From Devosia chinhatensis (lineage in GTDB: Bacteria > Pseudomonadota > Alphaproteobacteria > Rhizobiales > Devosiaceae): a stretch of 64,000 nucleotides of DNA. The stretch's first letter is position 1. Every line of letters starts with the position of its first letter. The notes below the pieces were generated by a model that was not told the origin of the DNA, did no database searches, and was given only the letters and a program-made list of their open reading frames with translations. The translations under genes were made by a program, and so were the position numbers. Location: NCBI RefSeq assembly GCF_000969445.1, contig NZ_JZEY01000054.1, positions 1,488,001 to 1,552,000 on the forward strand, read 5' to 3'. Positions 44,283-53,918 of the stretch are shown piece by piece.

Positions 44283-46991
44283 TCAGTCGCGGCCGGCGAC
44301 GGGCAGCCGTACCCGGAAACAGGCACCCGGCAACGGCCCCGGCACCAGTTCGAGCGTACCGTTCATGCGCGCAATGATCTGCCGGCTGATGGCAAGGCCC
44401 AGCCCGGCCCCGCCCTGGTCTCCGGCGCCAGACACGCCACGCCAAAATTTCTCGAAGATGAACTTGCGCTCTGCCTTGCCGATGCCCGGTCCGTTATCCG
44501 CCACCTCGACGACATAATGGCCGCCGCGCACCGCTGAGCTCACCCGCACCACCGGCAGCTCGGTGTGGTTGTATTTCACGGCATTGGAGATCAGGTTGAT
44601 GAACACCTGGCAGAGCCGGTCCCCGTCACCTTCCACCATCGTCGTGTGCGCGCGCTCGCCCAGTTCCACTTGCATGTTTCGCTGCCGCAGCAATGCATCG
44701 CACACGCCAAGCGCCCGGTTCAGCGCGTCTTCGGCATCGACGGGCGCGTTCTGCCAGGTCCGCTCGCCCCGCTCCAGGGCGCTGAGGTCGAGAATTTCAT
44801 CCAGCAGCTTGGTGAGCCGCATGCTCTCCTGGTGAATGGTAGACAAAAAGCGCTGCCGCTGCGCCTCGTTCAGTCCCCCCGGTTCCAGCAGGATTTCCGA
44901 AAACGAGCGGATCGAGGTCATCGGTGTGCGCACTTCGTGGCTGACCTGGCTCAGGAACTCGTCCTTCTGGCTGTCCAGCTCGCGCAATTGCGCATTGGCC
45001 TCCTCGAGCTTGCGTGCCGTGAGCCGCAACTCCGCCGAGGTCTTTTCCAGCTGCTGGGAATATTCGATGACCTGCTGGGTCTCGTCGGCCATCTGCATCA
45101 TTTCTTCCAGCGACACGTCGCCACCGGCCACCACCTTGGACAGCATCACATGGGCCGAGGACGCCCCGATCGACCCCGCCAGCTCCCGTTCGAGCCGGCC
45201 GATAAAGTCCGCTGTCGGCTCCAGCAAGGCAGGTTCCACCCCGCGCTCCCGCGCCGCCTGCTCGAACAGGGCTGCGGCCCGCTTTTCGCCCAGCACGCGC
45301 TCGGCGACGAAGAAGAGGTCGTTGGCCGTGGCCGAGCCCGGCACGAAATTGCGCTGCGGCAGCCCATGGCGACGAAATACGTCGACAAAGGCATTGGCCT
45401 GGATGCGTTCCAGTGACGAGGGCCGCGTCAACAGCGATCCAAGCGTCAGGATCAGGCAATTGATGGACAGGCTCCAGAACGCGGCATGTGCCAGGGGGTC
45501 CCACCCATCGAGACCGAACAGCGCCTCGGGCCGCAGCCAGGACAGCCCCCAGGGTCCGCGGTGGAGCAGCACGGAGACCATCGGGGACACCGAGGCCAGC
45601 GAGGGCAGGAAACACGTCCATGCCCAGATCACGAAGCCGCAGAGAATGGCCATGGTGACCGCCTTGAGCGAGGCGTCACGCCAGAAGATCGCCGCCAGCA
45701 GCGCCGGGAAGAATTGCGCAATAGCGGTAAAGGAGATGAGCCCGATCGGCGCCAGGGCGTCGGAGTCGCGGGTGAACATGAAATAGAAGAAGCCCAGCGA
45801 CAGGATCAGCACGATGGCAAACCGTCGCGCAATCAGCAGCACGCGGCTAACGCCTTGGCCATCGCCGCTTTGCGCCACGGGCCCGAACTTGAGCACCAGC
45901 GGCATGATGATATGGTTCGATACCATGATCGACAGCGCGATCGATTCCAGGATGATCATTGACGTGGCGGATGAAAAGCCGCCGATAAAGGCAAACAGGG
46001 CAATCCCATTCTGCCCTGCGGACAAGGGCAGCGTCAGCGCGAACATGTCGGGATTTGAGCCCGCAGGCATCACCGTCAGCCCGTAGAGGGCGATGGGAAT
46101 GATGAAGATGCTCATCAGCATCATGTAGGCCGGGAACGCCCAACCGGCGACGCGCAGGTGGTCCTCGTCGGAATTTTCCACCACCGTCACCTGAAACTGG
46201 CGTGGCAGGCAGATGATCGCGGCAATGGACAGCACCAGTGTGGTGATCCAACGGCTGTCGAAACTGGCCGCCGTGTTGAACGCGATGCCCTTTTCCGCCG
46301 CCTGGCTGAAAATCCCCTCGACGCCCCCGCCGATATAAATGACGAACACGCCCACCGCCACCAGCGCCGCCAGCTTCACCACCGCCTCGAAGGCAATGGC
46401 GGCGACGACACCATGATGTTGCTCCTTGGCGTCTACATGCCGTGTGCCGAAGAGGATCGTGAACAGCGCCATGGCCGCCGCGACCCCCAGTGCCAGCCCC
46501 ACGTCGTCAATGCCGGTCAGGCTGCCGCGCCCGAATTCGGATGCGCCGGCAACGGCCTGGATGGAAGACGTCACCGCCTTCAATTGCAGGGCGATGTAGG
46601 GCGCGATGCCAATGACGGCGATACAGGTGACCAAGACGCCCAGACGGCTCGATTTGCCGAACCGCGATGACAACAGATCCGCCAGCGAGGTGATGCGATG
46701 CAGGTGGCTGATGCGCACCAGCCGGCGCAGCAGGAAATACCAGCCGACGAACACCAGTGTAGGCCCAAGATAGATGGTCAGGAATTCCAGCCCGCTGCGC
46801 GCCGCATTGCCCACGGCGCCGTAAAACGTCCAGCTGGTGCAATAGACCGAGATCGAGAGCGTATAGACGGCCGGCGAATTGAGCCAGGACCGCTTGTTGG
46901 CCCGTGCCCGCCGATCGCCGAGATAGGCCAGCACGAACAGCAGGCCGACATAGCCGACGGCCGTGGCGATGACGAAATCGGCCGACAGCAT
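44283..46991 (-). CDS. SLC5 symporter-histidine kinase fusion (CbrA-type sensor)
   Basis: A 902-residue sensor. Residues 1 to about 500 form a sodium:solute symporter domain with about 13 helices. A STAC-like linker and coiled coil follow, then the dimerisation domain with phospho-acceptor His685 (SQVSHEVRTPM) and the ATPase domain (NLISNAVKYNH, ADNGPGIG, GGAGLGLAIS). CbrA of pseudomonads has the same layout and responds to nutrient state. The ATG directly abuts the stop of the small membrane gene. The neighbouring ScfR-type regulator suggests short-chain fatty acids as the signal, an inference. Confidence 0.92.
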   Translation of the reverse strand: MLSADFVIATAVGYVGLLFVLAYLGDRRARANKRSWLNSPAVYTLSISVYCTSWTFYGAVGNAARSGLEFLTIYLGPTLVFVGWYFLLRRLVRISHLHRITSLADLLSSRFGKSSRLGVLVTCIAVIGIAPYIALQLKAVTSSIQAVAGASEFGRGSLTGIDDVGLALGVAAAMALFTILFGTRHVDAKEQHHGVVAAIAFEAVVKLAALVAVGVFVIYIGGGVEGIFSQAAEKGIAFNTAASFDSRWITTLVLSIAAIICLPRQFQVTVVENSDEDHLRVAGWAFPAYMMLMSIFIIPIALYGLTVMPAGSNPDMFALTLPLSAGQNGIALFAFIGGFSSATSMIILESIALSIMVSNHIIMPLVLKFGPVAQSGDGQGVSRVLLIARRFAIVLILSLGFFYFMFTRDSDALAPIGLISFTAIAQFFPALLAAIFWRDASLKAVTMAILCGFVIWAWTCFLPSLASVSPMVSVLLHRGPWGLSWLRPEALFGLDGWDPLAHAAFWSLSINCLILTLGSLLTRPSSLERIQANAFVDVFRRHGLPQRNFVPGSATANDLFFVAERVLGEKRAAALFEQAARERGVEPALLEPTADFIGRLERELAGSIGASSAHVMLSKVVAGGDVSLEEMMQMADETQQVIEYSQQLEKTSAELRLTARKLEEANAQLRELDSQKDEFLSQVSHEVRTPMTSIRSFSEILLEPGGLNEAQRQRFLSTIHQESMRLTKLLDEILDLSALERGERTWQNAPVDAEDALNRALGVCDALLRQRNMQVELGERAHTTMVEGDGDRLCQVFINLISNAVKYNHTELPVVRVSSAVRGGHYVVEVADNGPGIGKAERKFIFEKFWRGVSGAGDQGGAGLGLAISRQIIARMNGTLELVPGPLPGACFRVRLPVAGRD

Positions 46992-47225
46992 CTAGCCCTC
47001 GCCCTCGTCCTGCCCACCATTGCCCTCGGGCGGCAGGTGCCGTGTCAGCAGCACGGTCCCCACGATCAGCAGCAGCCAGGCCCCGAACAGGTAGACCACG
47101 ATCTGCGGCACGCCGAGGAAGCTCGCGTCCTGGTTGAACAGCGTCACCACGGGCGGCACGAATCCCACCAGTCCGATCACCGTCAGCAACAGCATGCCGC
47201 CGACGACCCTACGCGTCTCGATCAT
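46992..47225 (-). CDS. Small membrane protein, likely symporter partner
   Basis: A 77-residue protein with two hydrophobic segments (about 9-30 and 38-60) joined by PPVVTLFNQDASFLGVP. This resembles the small accessory subunits (DUF485/DUF3311-like) encoded beside sodium:solute symporters, but the exact family is not certain. It overlaps the response-regulator gene by 17 bases and touches the sensor gene, so it belongs to the cassette. Confidence 0.75.
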   Translation of the reverse strand: MIETRRVVGGMLLLTVIGLVGFVPPVVTLFNQDASFLGVPQIVVYLFGAWLLLIVGTVLLTRHLPPEGNGGQDEGEG

Positions 47226-47592
47226 GCTCACCCAGCAATTGCCGCACTGCCCCGACAACCTCTGCATTGGAATAGGGCTTGGTGACGAACCGGTCCGCCC
47301 CCAATTCCTCGGCGATGCGGCGATCCTGCTGCTGCCCCTTGGCCGTCAGGATCAGCACCGGCAGGTCGCGCGTTTCCGCGCTTGCCCGCAATTGCTTGAG
47401 CACATCGAAGCCGCTGCGCTTGGGCAGCATCACGTCGAGCACCAGAACCCGCGGCAGCGATTTTCGCACGCAATCCAGCACGGCGTCGCCATCCGTGACC
47501 GACTCGATGGTCCAGCCCGCGCGGCGCAGGATAAAATCGAGTGATTCAAGGATGCTCGGCTCGTCTTCGGCGATCAGGACATCGATGCCCAA
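47209..47592 (-). CDS. Receiver-only response regulator
   Basis: A 127-residue CheY-like protein: acidic pocket in IAEDEPS, phospho-acceptor Asp53 (VLVLDVMLPK), Thr83 in ILTAKG and Lys105 in VTKPYS. There is no output domain, so it must act through a protein partner. TTG 47592 is the best start, because GGAGGGGG lies just before it; ATG 47646 would add a stretch outside the receiver fold. It is encoded between the ScfR-type regulator and the sensor kinase, which is its probable phosphodonor. Confidence 0.9.
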   Translation of the reverse strand: MGIDVLIAEDEPSILESLDFILRRAGWTIESVTDGDAVLDCVRKSLPRVLVLDVMLPKRSGFDVLKQLRASAETRDLPVLILTAKGQQQDRRIAEELGADRFVTKPYSNAEVVGAVRQLLGEHDRDA

Positions 47593-47646
47593 ATTTCCCC
47601 CTCCGTCCGCAGTCTCCCCACCGCGAACTGCGACAGTTAAGCGCAA

Positions 47647-49272
47647 TCAGCCGCTTTCGCCAAGGCCAAACTGGTTCGGGTTCAGCGGCAGCCGCGTCAC
47701 CGAGCGCGGCCCGCCGGGCGCCAGCATCTCCTCCTGGCGGGCCGAACAATCCCGGCGCGGGCACAGCCGGCAGCTCGGCCCCACCGGCACGTCGGCACTC
47801 TGGTCAGCCAGGTCCAGCCCGGCCGCATAGATTGTCCGGTCGGCATGCAGCACGTCGCAGGCCAGCATGATCGAAATGGGTAAAGGCTGGTCTCGAAACG
47901 AGCTCGGCCGGTGCTGCAGGCTGCGGGCAAGGAAAAGATAGCGCGACCCGTCGGAGAACCGCACCACCTGCCGCGTGATCGTATCGGGCTGCCGCACCGC
48001 CCCATAGATCGCCCAGAGCGGGCAGGCATGCCCCGAATTGGGCAGCAGCAGCCCGGGCAAGGGAAAATGCTTGGTCAGCCGCCCGGCCGGGTCCGAACGC
48101 AGGAAGCCGAAGGGGATGCCCTCTTCGCCCGGCCGCCGCAGCGACACGAGGCGATGCGCGATCTGCTCAAAGCTGCCCGAAAAGCTTTCGCGCAAATGGT
48201 CGATATCATAGGCCGCCGCCTCCGCCTCGCCCAAAAACCGCGAATAGGGAAAGACCAGGGCTCCTGCCAGATATGAGCCGAGGGCCCGCGCAGCCAGTCG
48301 CCGCGACGTTTCGTTGGTCAGCACGGCAGTGTCGAGCATGCGCCGCAGCACGTCGCCCGCCGCCAGTTCCCCCAGGAGCCGCGCCAGCTGGAATTGCCGC
48401 GTGGCCAACGTCGTCGTCCCCTGGAACCACATGACGCGCGTGTGTGGATCGTAGCGATATTGACCTGGAAAATCAGGCAGGTCCGGCCGCCCGCCAATCC
48501 GTGTCGCGACCCCGTATCCACGCTCCAGATGGGCGCTCAACTCGGCCGGGCCAAAGCCGGTCTCGCGGGCTTTCACCTCTGCGCGCAACACATCGGCGAT
48601 GGCTTCGAGTTCGGGAAAGTGATTTTCGCGCTCGATGATCAGGTCGTCGATTTCCCGCAGGGTCGACACGGTGCGCGCGGCCTGGCTGGTCACCTCGAAC
48701 TGCCCGATCAGGCTGCGCGCCACATCGCCCAGCACCCGCGCCTCGCGACTGATCGCCATGAGAAACCTGCGACGCTCGACCTCGTCGAGGTCTGCAATGT
48801 CCTCGAGGATTTCGGCACTCGAGCGCACGGCCGTGATCCCGGAAAGGATCTGGTGCAACAGCTGGCTCAGCAACGGGTCGGACCGCAGCCGGTCGGCATA
48901 GGCGTCGGCGCTGTCCCGGGCATCGGCATAGGCGCGGTGCAATTGCGCCAGAGCCATCGCGCTGGCCGGATATTGCGCCACCAATTGGCGCCGCTCGTCC
49001 GGCTGGAACGGCAGTGATTCGATCATCGGGTCGGCATAGGCCTCTTCGAGGTCCTGCAGCAATTTCTGCTCGGCCTGGCCCGTCAGGTCGCCGATCTCGA
49101 TCTGCAGATGCTGCGCCACGCGCTGCAGCAGCGCCCCGCCGACATCGCGTTTATTGTTTTCGATCAGGTTCAGGTAGCTCGGCGAAATGCCCACCAAGCG
49201 CGCCAGAGCCGCCTGCGAAATCTTCAGCGATTTCCGCCTGTTGCTGATCCTGAAGCCGATTGGCGCGCGCAT
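47647..49272 (-). CDS. XRE/ScfR-type short-chain fatty-acyl regulator with HisKA-like segment
   Basis: A 541-residue regulator: XRE helix-turn-helix (about 8-62), then a segment at about 137-190 that aligns with histidine-kinase dimerisation helices. There LLHQILSGITAVRSSAEIL places His140 at the phospho-acceptor position. An ImmA/IrrE-like region follows, then a C-terminal ScfR/DUF2083 domain with four conserved-looking cysteines (HACPLW, CRLCPRRDC). ScfR-type proteins such as RamB and PrpR control acetate or propionate metabolism. GGGAGGG precedes ATG 49272. Confidence 0.88.
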   Translation of the reverse strand: MRAPIGFRISNRRKSLKISQAALARLVGISPSYLNLIENNKRDVGGALLQRVAQHLQIEIGDLTGQAEQKLLQDLEEAYADPMIESLPFQPDERRQLVAQYPASAMALAQLHRAYADARDSADAYADRLRSDPLLSQLLHQILSGITAVRSSAEILEDIADLDEVERRRFLMAISREARVLGDVARSLIGQFEVTSQAARTVSTLREIDDLIIERENHFPELEAIADVLRAEVKARETGFGPAELSAHLERGYGVATRIGGRPDLPDFPGQYRYDPHTRVMWFQGTTTLATRQFQLARLLGELAAGDVLRRMLDTAVLTNETSRRLAARALGSYLAGALVFPYSRFLGEAEAAAYDIDHLRESFSGSFEQIAHRLVSLRRPGEEGIPFGFLRSDPAGRLTKHFPLPGLLLPNSGHACPLWAIYGAVRQPDTITRQVVRFSDGSRYLFLARSLQHRPSSFRDQPLPISIMLACDVLHADRTIYAAGLDLADQSADVPVGPSCRLCPRRDCSARQEEMLAPGGPRSVTRLPLNPNQFGLGESG

Positions 49273-49341
49273 CGGTCTATCCCTCCCACAGTGTCGAACT
49301 GTCAACGTTGTGACTAAATATCAGCACCTCAAGGACAAGTA

Positions 49342-49374
49342 TTTACAAAAATCTAGAGCACTTACAATGCTCTA
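49342..49374. promoter_or_regulatory. Candidate operator between ScfR-type gene and ABC operon
   Basis: TTTACAAA (49342-49349) differs at one base from the TTTGCAAA core reported for RamB/PrpR-type regulators. Next to it TAGAGCA-N7-TGCTCTA (49354-49374) is a perfect 7-bp inverted repeat. Both lie in the AT-richer 190-base divergent interval and could serve autoregulation of the ScfR-type gene or control of the ABC operon. Confidence 0.45.
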
Positions 49375-49462
49375 TTGAAGCTGTTTTCAAATGTGTCGAA
49401 TACTGGGCACGCGGTGAACACCCGACAATGTATCGGGGGTCCCGCGCCAAAGGAGGAGATCA

Positions 49463-50821
49463 ATGACACTTTTGAAGCGCGGGTTCTCCCGCCGTCGAGT
49501 GCTGCAGACCGGCATGGCCGGCATCATCGGAACGGGCGTTGCCCCCATGATGTTCACCAAGGGCGCCTGGGCGCAGGAGGACTTCTGCAACAACCCCACC
49601 GGCGACACCGTCACCATCGGCCTCAACCTGCCCCTGACCGGCGCCTATGCCGAAGAAGGCGCAGACGAGCAGAAGGCCTATGAGCTGGCCATTGCCCACC
49701 TCAATGGTGAAGGCGACGGCGGTCTCATCAACGTGCTGACGCCGACGGCCCTTAAGGGCAACGGCATCCTGGGCAAGAAGGTCGGCTATGTGTCCTCGGA
49801 CAGCCAGACCAAGTCCGACGTGGCCCGCGCCGGTGCCACCCGCATGATCGAGCGCGACGGCGCCATCATGATCACCGGGGGCTCGTCCTCTGGCGAGGCC
49901 ATTGCCGTTCAGGGCCTGTGCCAGGAAAAGGGCATCATCTTCATGGCCGGCCTGACCCATTCGAACGACACGACCGGCAAGGACAAGCGTCGCTACGGCT
50001 TCCGCCATTTCTTCAATGCCTACCAGTCCGGCATCGCGCTGGGCCCGGTGCTCGGCCAGGAATACGGCGCCGACCGCCGCGCCTATCATCTCACCGCCGA
50101 CTATACCTGGGGCTGGACCCAGGAAGAATCGATCAAGGCGGCAACCGAGGCTCTCGGCTGGGAAACCGTCGCGGCGGTGCGCACCCCGCTCGGCTCCACC
50201 GACTATTCGCAATACCTGACGCCGATCCTCAATTCCGGCGCCGACGTGCTGATCCTCAACCATTACGGCCTCGATATGGTCAACTCGCTGCCGCAGGCCG
50301 TGCAGTTCGGCCTGCGCGACCGCCAGGCCAACGGCAAGCAGTTTCAGATCGTCACCCCGCTGGTGTCGGAACTCATGGCCAAGGGCGCCGGTGAAGCCAT
50401 GCAGGGTGTCTTTGGCACCTCGAACTGGCACTGGAACCTGCAGGACCCAGGCTCCATCGCCTTCACCAAGTCCTTCGGCGCCGCCTATGGCTCCCCGCCG
50501 TCCCAGGCTGCCCACACCGCCTATGTGCAGATGCTGCTCTACGCGGATGCCGTGGAACGCGCCGGCACCTTCTATCCGCCGGCTGTCATCGAGGCTCTCG
50601 AAGGCCACGAATTCGACGGCATGGGCAATGGCCGCACGCTCTACCGCGCGGAAGACCACCAGTGCATGAAGTCGGTGCTCGTGGTGCAGGGCAACGAAGC
50701 CCCCACCAGCGAATTCGACGTGCTCAACGTGGTTCAGGAAGTCGACCGCGAAGCCGCGACCTACGACGCGTCCATCTTCGGCGGCGAACTGGGCCCGGCA
50801 GAACCCGTGCCGATGTGCTGA
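49463..50821 (+). CDS. Tat-exported ABC substrate-binding protein (Liv/amide type)
   Basis: A 452-residue periplasmic binding protein of the leucine/amide/urea group. The signal has a twin-arginine motif (SRRRVLQTG) and ends in AWAQE near residue 38. Type I periplasmic-binding features include IGLNLPLTGAYAEEG, SDVARAGATRMIERDGAIMITGGSSSGEAIAV and SGADVLILNHYG. A near-perfect AAAGGAGG ribosome-binding site precedes ATG 49463. Amino acids, amides or short aromatic acids are possible ligands. Confidence 0.92.
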   Translation: MTLLKRGFSRRRVLQTGMAGIIGTGVAPMMFTKGAWAQEDFCNNPTGDTVTIGLNLPLTGAYAEEGADEQKAYELAIAHLNGEGDGGLINVLTPTALKGNGILGKKVGYVSSDSQTKSDVARAGATRMIERDGAIMITGGSSSGEAIAVQGLCQEKGIIFMAGLTHSNDTTGKDKRRYGFRHFFNAYQSGIALGPVLGQEYGADRRAYHLTADYTWGWTQEESIKAATEALGWETVAAVRTPLGSTDYSQYLTPILNSGADVLILNHYGLDMVNSLPQAVQFGLRDRQANGKQFQIVTPLVSELMAKGAGEAMQGVFGTSNWHWNLQDPGSIAFTKSFGAAYGSPPSQAAHTAYVQMLLYADAVERAGTFYPPAVIEALEGHEFDGMGNGRTLYRAEDHQCMKSVLVVQGNEAPTSEFDVLNVVQEVDREAATYDASIFGGELGPAEPVPMC

Positions 50822-50851
50822 TCGGCTGAGGCCGGTTTCTCAACCTTCGTT

Positions 50852-50874
50852 ATTGCCCGGCTCGTCCGGGCAAT
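50852..50874 (+). promoter_or_regulatory. Stem-loop between binding-protein and permease genes
   Basis: ATTGCCCGG (50852-50860) pairs perfectly with CCGGGCAAT (50866-50874) around CTCGT, 31 bases after the binding-protein stop and 96 before the permease start. There is no T-run. Hairpins at this place in ABC operons stabilise the upstream message, giving more binding protein than permease. Confidence 0.75.
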
Positions 50875-50970
50875 CCAGCCCCTGCATCCGCGCAGACTGG
50901 ACCGCCGGGAAAGGCCCGGCGGTGACGGTCGAGACGATAGAAGCGTGCCCATGGCGCGACGGAGCCACCC

Positions 50971-52002
50971 ATGTTCGAAGTCATCTTTCTGCAATTTCTC
51001 AACGGGCTCGACAAAGGCGCCGCTTATGCGCTGATCGCCTTGGGCCTCACCCTGGTGTTCGGCACATTGGGCGTGGTCAACTTCGCCCATGGCGCGCTGT
51101 TCATGCTGGGCGCCTTCTGCGCCGTTACCGTGCGCATGGTCCTCACCATGGAAACGGTCACCATCGATCCTGAACGGCTCTCCCCATGGGGACAGCCGCT
51201 GGAAATCCGCGAGCCGCTGGTTCAGGCCTGGCTCGGCGATTTTGGTGCCGTGCTGGTCAATTACTCGGTGCCCTTCTCCATCCTCATCACCATCCCGATC
51301 ATGCTGCTGATCGGCATCGGGCTCGAACGCGGCATCATCAAGCACTTTTACAAGCGCCCCCATGCCGAACAGATCCTGGTCACGTTCGGCCTCGCCATCG
51401 TAACGCAGGAAGTGATCAAGTCCATCTTCGGACCCAATCCCATTCCCCAGCCCATGCCGACCGATTTCCGTGGCGCAGCCGATATCGGCGCCTTCCTCGG
51501 CATGCAGGCCAATATCATCACCTATCCGATCTGGCGTCTTGTCTACTTCCTCTTTGCAGCGGTCGTCATCGGCGGCGTCTTCGCCTTCCTGCAATTCACC
51601 ACCTTCGGCATGGTCGTGCGGGCGGGTATGGCGGATCGGGAAACCGTGGGCCTGCTCGGCATCAATATCGACCGGCGCTTCACCATCATGTTCGGCCTGG
51701 CGGCGGTGGTCGCCGGCGTGGCTGGGGTCATGTACACGCCCCTGCTCCCTCCGAACTACCATATCGGCATGGACTTCCTCGTCCTCAGCTTCGTGGTGGT
51801 CGTGGTGGGCGGCATGGGTTCGCTTCCCGGCGCCGTGGCGGCAGGCTTCCTGCTCGGCATTCTTCAGTCCTTCGCCTCCATGAACCAGGTGAAGGCCGTT
51901 CTCCCCGGCATCGACCAGATCATCATCTATCTCGTCGCCGTCGTCATTCTACTCGTTCGTCCGCGGGGCCTGCTCGGTCGGCGCGGCGTGATGGAGGCCT
52001 GA
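50971..52002 (+). CDS. Branched-chain-type ABC permease, LivH-like
   Basis: A 343-residue permease with [38 protein letters not shown] at the N-terminus, the diagnostic LivH/UrtB start. A longer than usual hydrophilic insertion lies near residues 58-85. The ATPase-contact region is [17 protein letters not shown], and [17 protein letters not shown] lies near the end. It pairs with the LivM-like subunit one base downstream. Confidence 0.94.
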   Translation: MFEVIFLQFLNGLDKGAAYALIALGLTLVFGTLGVVNFAHGALFMLGAFCAVTVRMVLTMETVTIDPERLSPWGQPLEIREPLVQAWLGDFGAVLVNYSVPFSILITIPIMLLIGIGLERGIIKHFYKRPHAEQILVTFGLAIVTQEVIKSIFGPNPIPQPMPTDFRGAADIGAFLGMQANIITYPIWRLVYFLFAAVVIGGVFAFLQFTTFGMVVRAGMADRETVGLLGINIDRRFTIMFGLAAVVAGVAGVMYTPLLPPNYHIGMDFLVLSFVVVVVGGMGSLPGAVAAGFLLGILQSFASMNQVKAVLPGIDQIIIYLVAVVILLVRPRGLLGRRGVMEA

Positions 52003-52003
52003 C

Positions 52004-53140
52004 ATGAACACCAATCTCATGTCCCGCAACGACCTCGTCCTGCTGCTCGGCTTCGCCATTGTGGTTCTCGCAATGCCGATCTGGCTGGCGCCTTTCGGCG
52101 CCGGCTACCCCGATCTGCTGCAGCGTTTCATGATCTACGGCATCTTCGCGGTCGGCTTTAACATCCTCTTCGGCCTCACCGGCTATCTCAGCTTCGGTCA
52201 CGCCGCCTTCTTCGGCGTCGGCTCCTACACCGCCGTCTGGTCGCTCAAGCTTCTCACGCTCGATGCCATCCCGGCCCTCCTCTTTGCCGTCATCGTCTCG
52301 GGCCTCTTTGCCTTGGTCATCGGCTTTCTGTGCCTGCGCCGCTCGGGCATCTATTTCTCGATCCTCACCCTGGCCTTCGCCCAGATGAGCTACAACCTCG
52401 CCTATTCGGTGCTCACCCCGATCACCAATGGCGAAACCGGCCTGCAGCTCACCCTTGCCGACCCGCGCGTCATCGACGCCGCCGTTGGCCACACCTATGT
52501 GGGCCAGCCAATCCCGACCCTCCTGGGTACTCCAATCGGGGGCTATGCCGGCTTCTATTTCTGCGCCGGATTCCTCATCATCACCTTCTTCATCGCCCAG
52601 CGCATTGCCGGCTCGCCCTTCGGCATGATGCTCAAGGCCATCAAGTCCAACCAGACCCGCATGCAGTTCACCGGGTTCAATACCCGCCCCTACGCGCTCT
52701 CCGCCTTCGTGATTTCTGGCATGTATGCCGGTCTCGCTGGCGCGCTTCTGGCGGTCACGGACCCGCTCGCAGGCGCCGAGCGCATGCAGTGGACCGCATC
52801 GGGCGAAGTGGTGCTGATGACCATTCTCGGCGGTGTCGGCACGCTGATCGGCCCTGTCCTGGGCGCGTGGATCATCAAGTACTTCGAGAACATCCTCTCG
52901 GCCCTCAACGACAATATCCTCGCCCGGTTCTTCGACTTCCTGCCCGATGGCGTCGACACCGTCTTCGTCAAGGTCATTGGCAAGTTCGTCGGCGATGGCT
53001 GGCACCTGACCCTGGGCCTGGTCTTCGTGATCATCGTGATCTTCCTGCCCGGCGGCATCATGGAAGGCGTGCGCCGCGTCTCGGCCATGTTCAACCGGTC
53101 GGGCGGCAAGACTTCAAACCGCACGCAAGCGGCAGAATAG
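52004..53140 (+). CDS. Branched-chain-type ABC permease, LivM-like
   Basis: A 378-residue permease: [24 protein letters not shown] is the LivM signature, and [21 protein letters not shown] the cytoplasmic coupling loop. An enlarged soluble loop occupies about residues 285-325. It starts one base after the LivH-like stop, and the ATPase gene follows after 10 bases. Confidence 0.94.
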   Translation: MNTNLMSRNDLVLLLGFAIVVLAMPIWLAPFGAGYPDLLQRFMIYGIFAVGFNILFGLTGYLSFGHAAFFGVGSYTAVWSLKLLTLDAIPALLFAVIVSGLFALVIGFLCLRRSGIYFSILTLAFAQMSYNLAYSVLTPITNGETGLQLTLADPRVIDAAVGHTYVGQPIPTLLGTPIGGYAGFYFCAGFLIITFFIAQRIAGSPFGMMLKAIKSNQTRMQFTGFNTRPYALSAFVISGMYAGLAGALLAVTDPLAGAERMQWTASGEVVLMTILGGVGTLIGPVLGAWIIKYFENILSALNDNILARFFDFLPDGVDTVFVKVIGKFVGDGWHLTLGLVFVIIVIFLPGGIMEGVRRVSAMFNRSGGKTSNRTQAAE

Positions 53141-53150
53141 GACAGCGAAA

Positions 53151-53918
53151 ATGGCACAGAACAACGTTGTCCTGCACGTCGCGGACGTCCACAAAAGGTT
53201 CGGTGGCCTGCATGCTTTGGCCGACATCGATCTCCAGATCGAGGAAGGCAAGACCCATGCGATCATCGGGCCGAACGGGGCCGGCAAATCCACCCTGCTC
53301 AACGTCATCATCGGCAAGCTGGCACCGACCAGCGGCCAGGTGGTGTTCGATGGGGCCATCCTGACCGGCAAGAAGCCGTTCCAGATCAACCAGCTGGGCA
53401 TTGCCCGTGTTTTCCAGACCCCGGAGATCTTCGCCGATCTCTCGGTCTTGCACAACGTCATGATCCCGGCTTTGGCCAAGCGTGACGGCATGTTCAAGCT
53501 CAACATGCTGCGCACCCTCGACAGCGAAACCGGCATCCGCGCCGAAGCCGAGCACATGCTGGAGGATGTCGGCCTCATCAACCGCAAGGACAGCATTGCC
53601 GGCTCCCTGTCGCGCGGCGACAAGCGCCGCATGGAGCTGGCCATGTGCCTGATCCAGCATCCGCGCCTGCTGCTGCTCGACGAGCCCACGGCCGGCATGA
53701 GCCGCCACGACACCAATACCACCATCGAGCTGCTCAAGAAGATCAAGGCGCGCGGTATGACCAAGGTCATCATCGAGCACGACATGCACGTCGTCTTCTC
53801 CCTGGCCGACAAGATTTCCGTCCTCGCCCAGGGCCGCATCATCGCCGACGGCACGCCCGACCAGGTGCGCGGCAATCCCAAGGTGCAGGAAGCCTATCTC
53901 GGAGGCGCCCACGAATGA
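53151..53918 (+). CDS. ABC ATPase, LivG-like
   Basis: A 255-residue ATPase: Walker A GPNGAGKST, family-specific ARVFQTPEIFADLSVLHNVMIP, signature LSRGDKRRMELAM (a variant of LSGGQ, as often in LivG/UrtD), Walker B LLLLDEPTAGMS and H-loop IIEHDMHVVFSLAD. The ATGA overlap at 53915-53918 couples it to the LivF-like gene. Confidence 0.93.
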   Translation: MAQNNVVLHVADVHKRFGGLHALADIDLQIEEGKTHAIIGPNGAGKSTLLNVIIGKLAPTSGQVVFDGAILTGKKPFQINQLGIARVFQTPEIFADLSVLHNVMIPALAKRDGMFKLNMLRTLDSETGIRAEAEHMLEDVGLINRKDSIAGSLSRGDKRRMELAMCLIQHPRLLLLDEPTAGMSRHDTNTTIELLKKIKARGMTKVIIEHDMHVVFSLADKISVLAQGRIIADGTPDQVRGNPKVQEAYLGGAHE

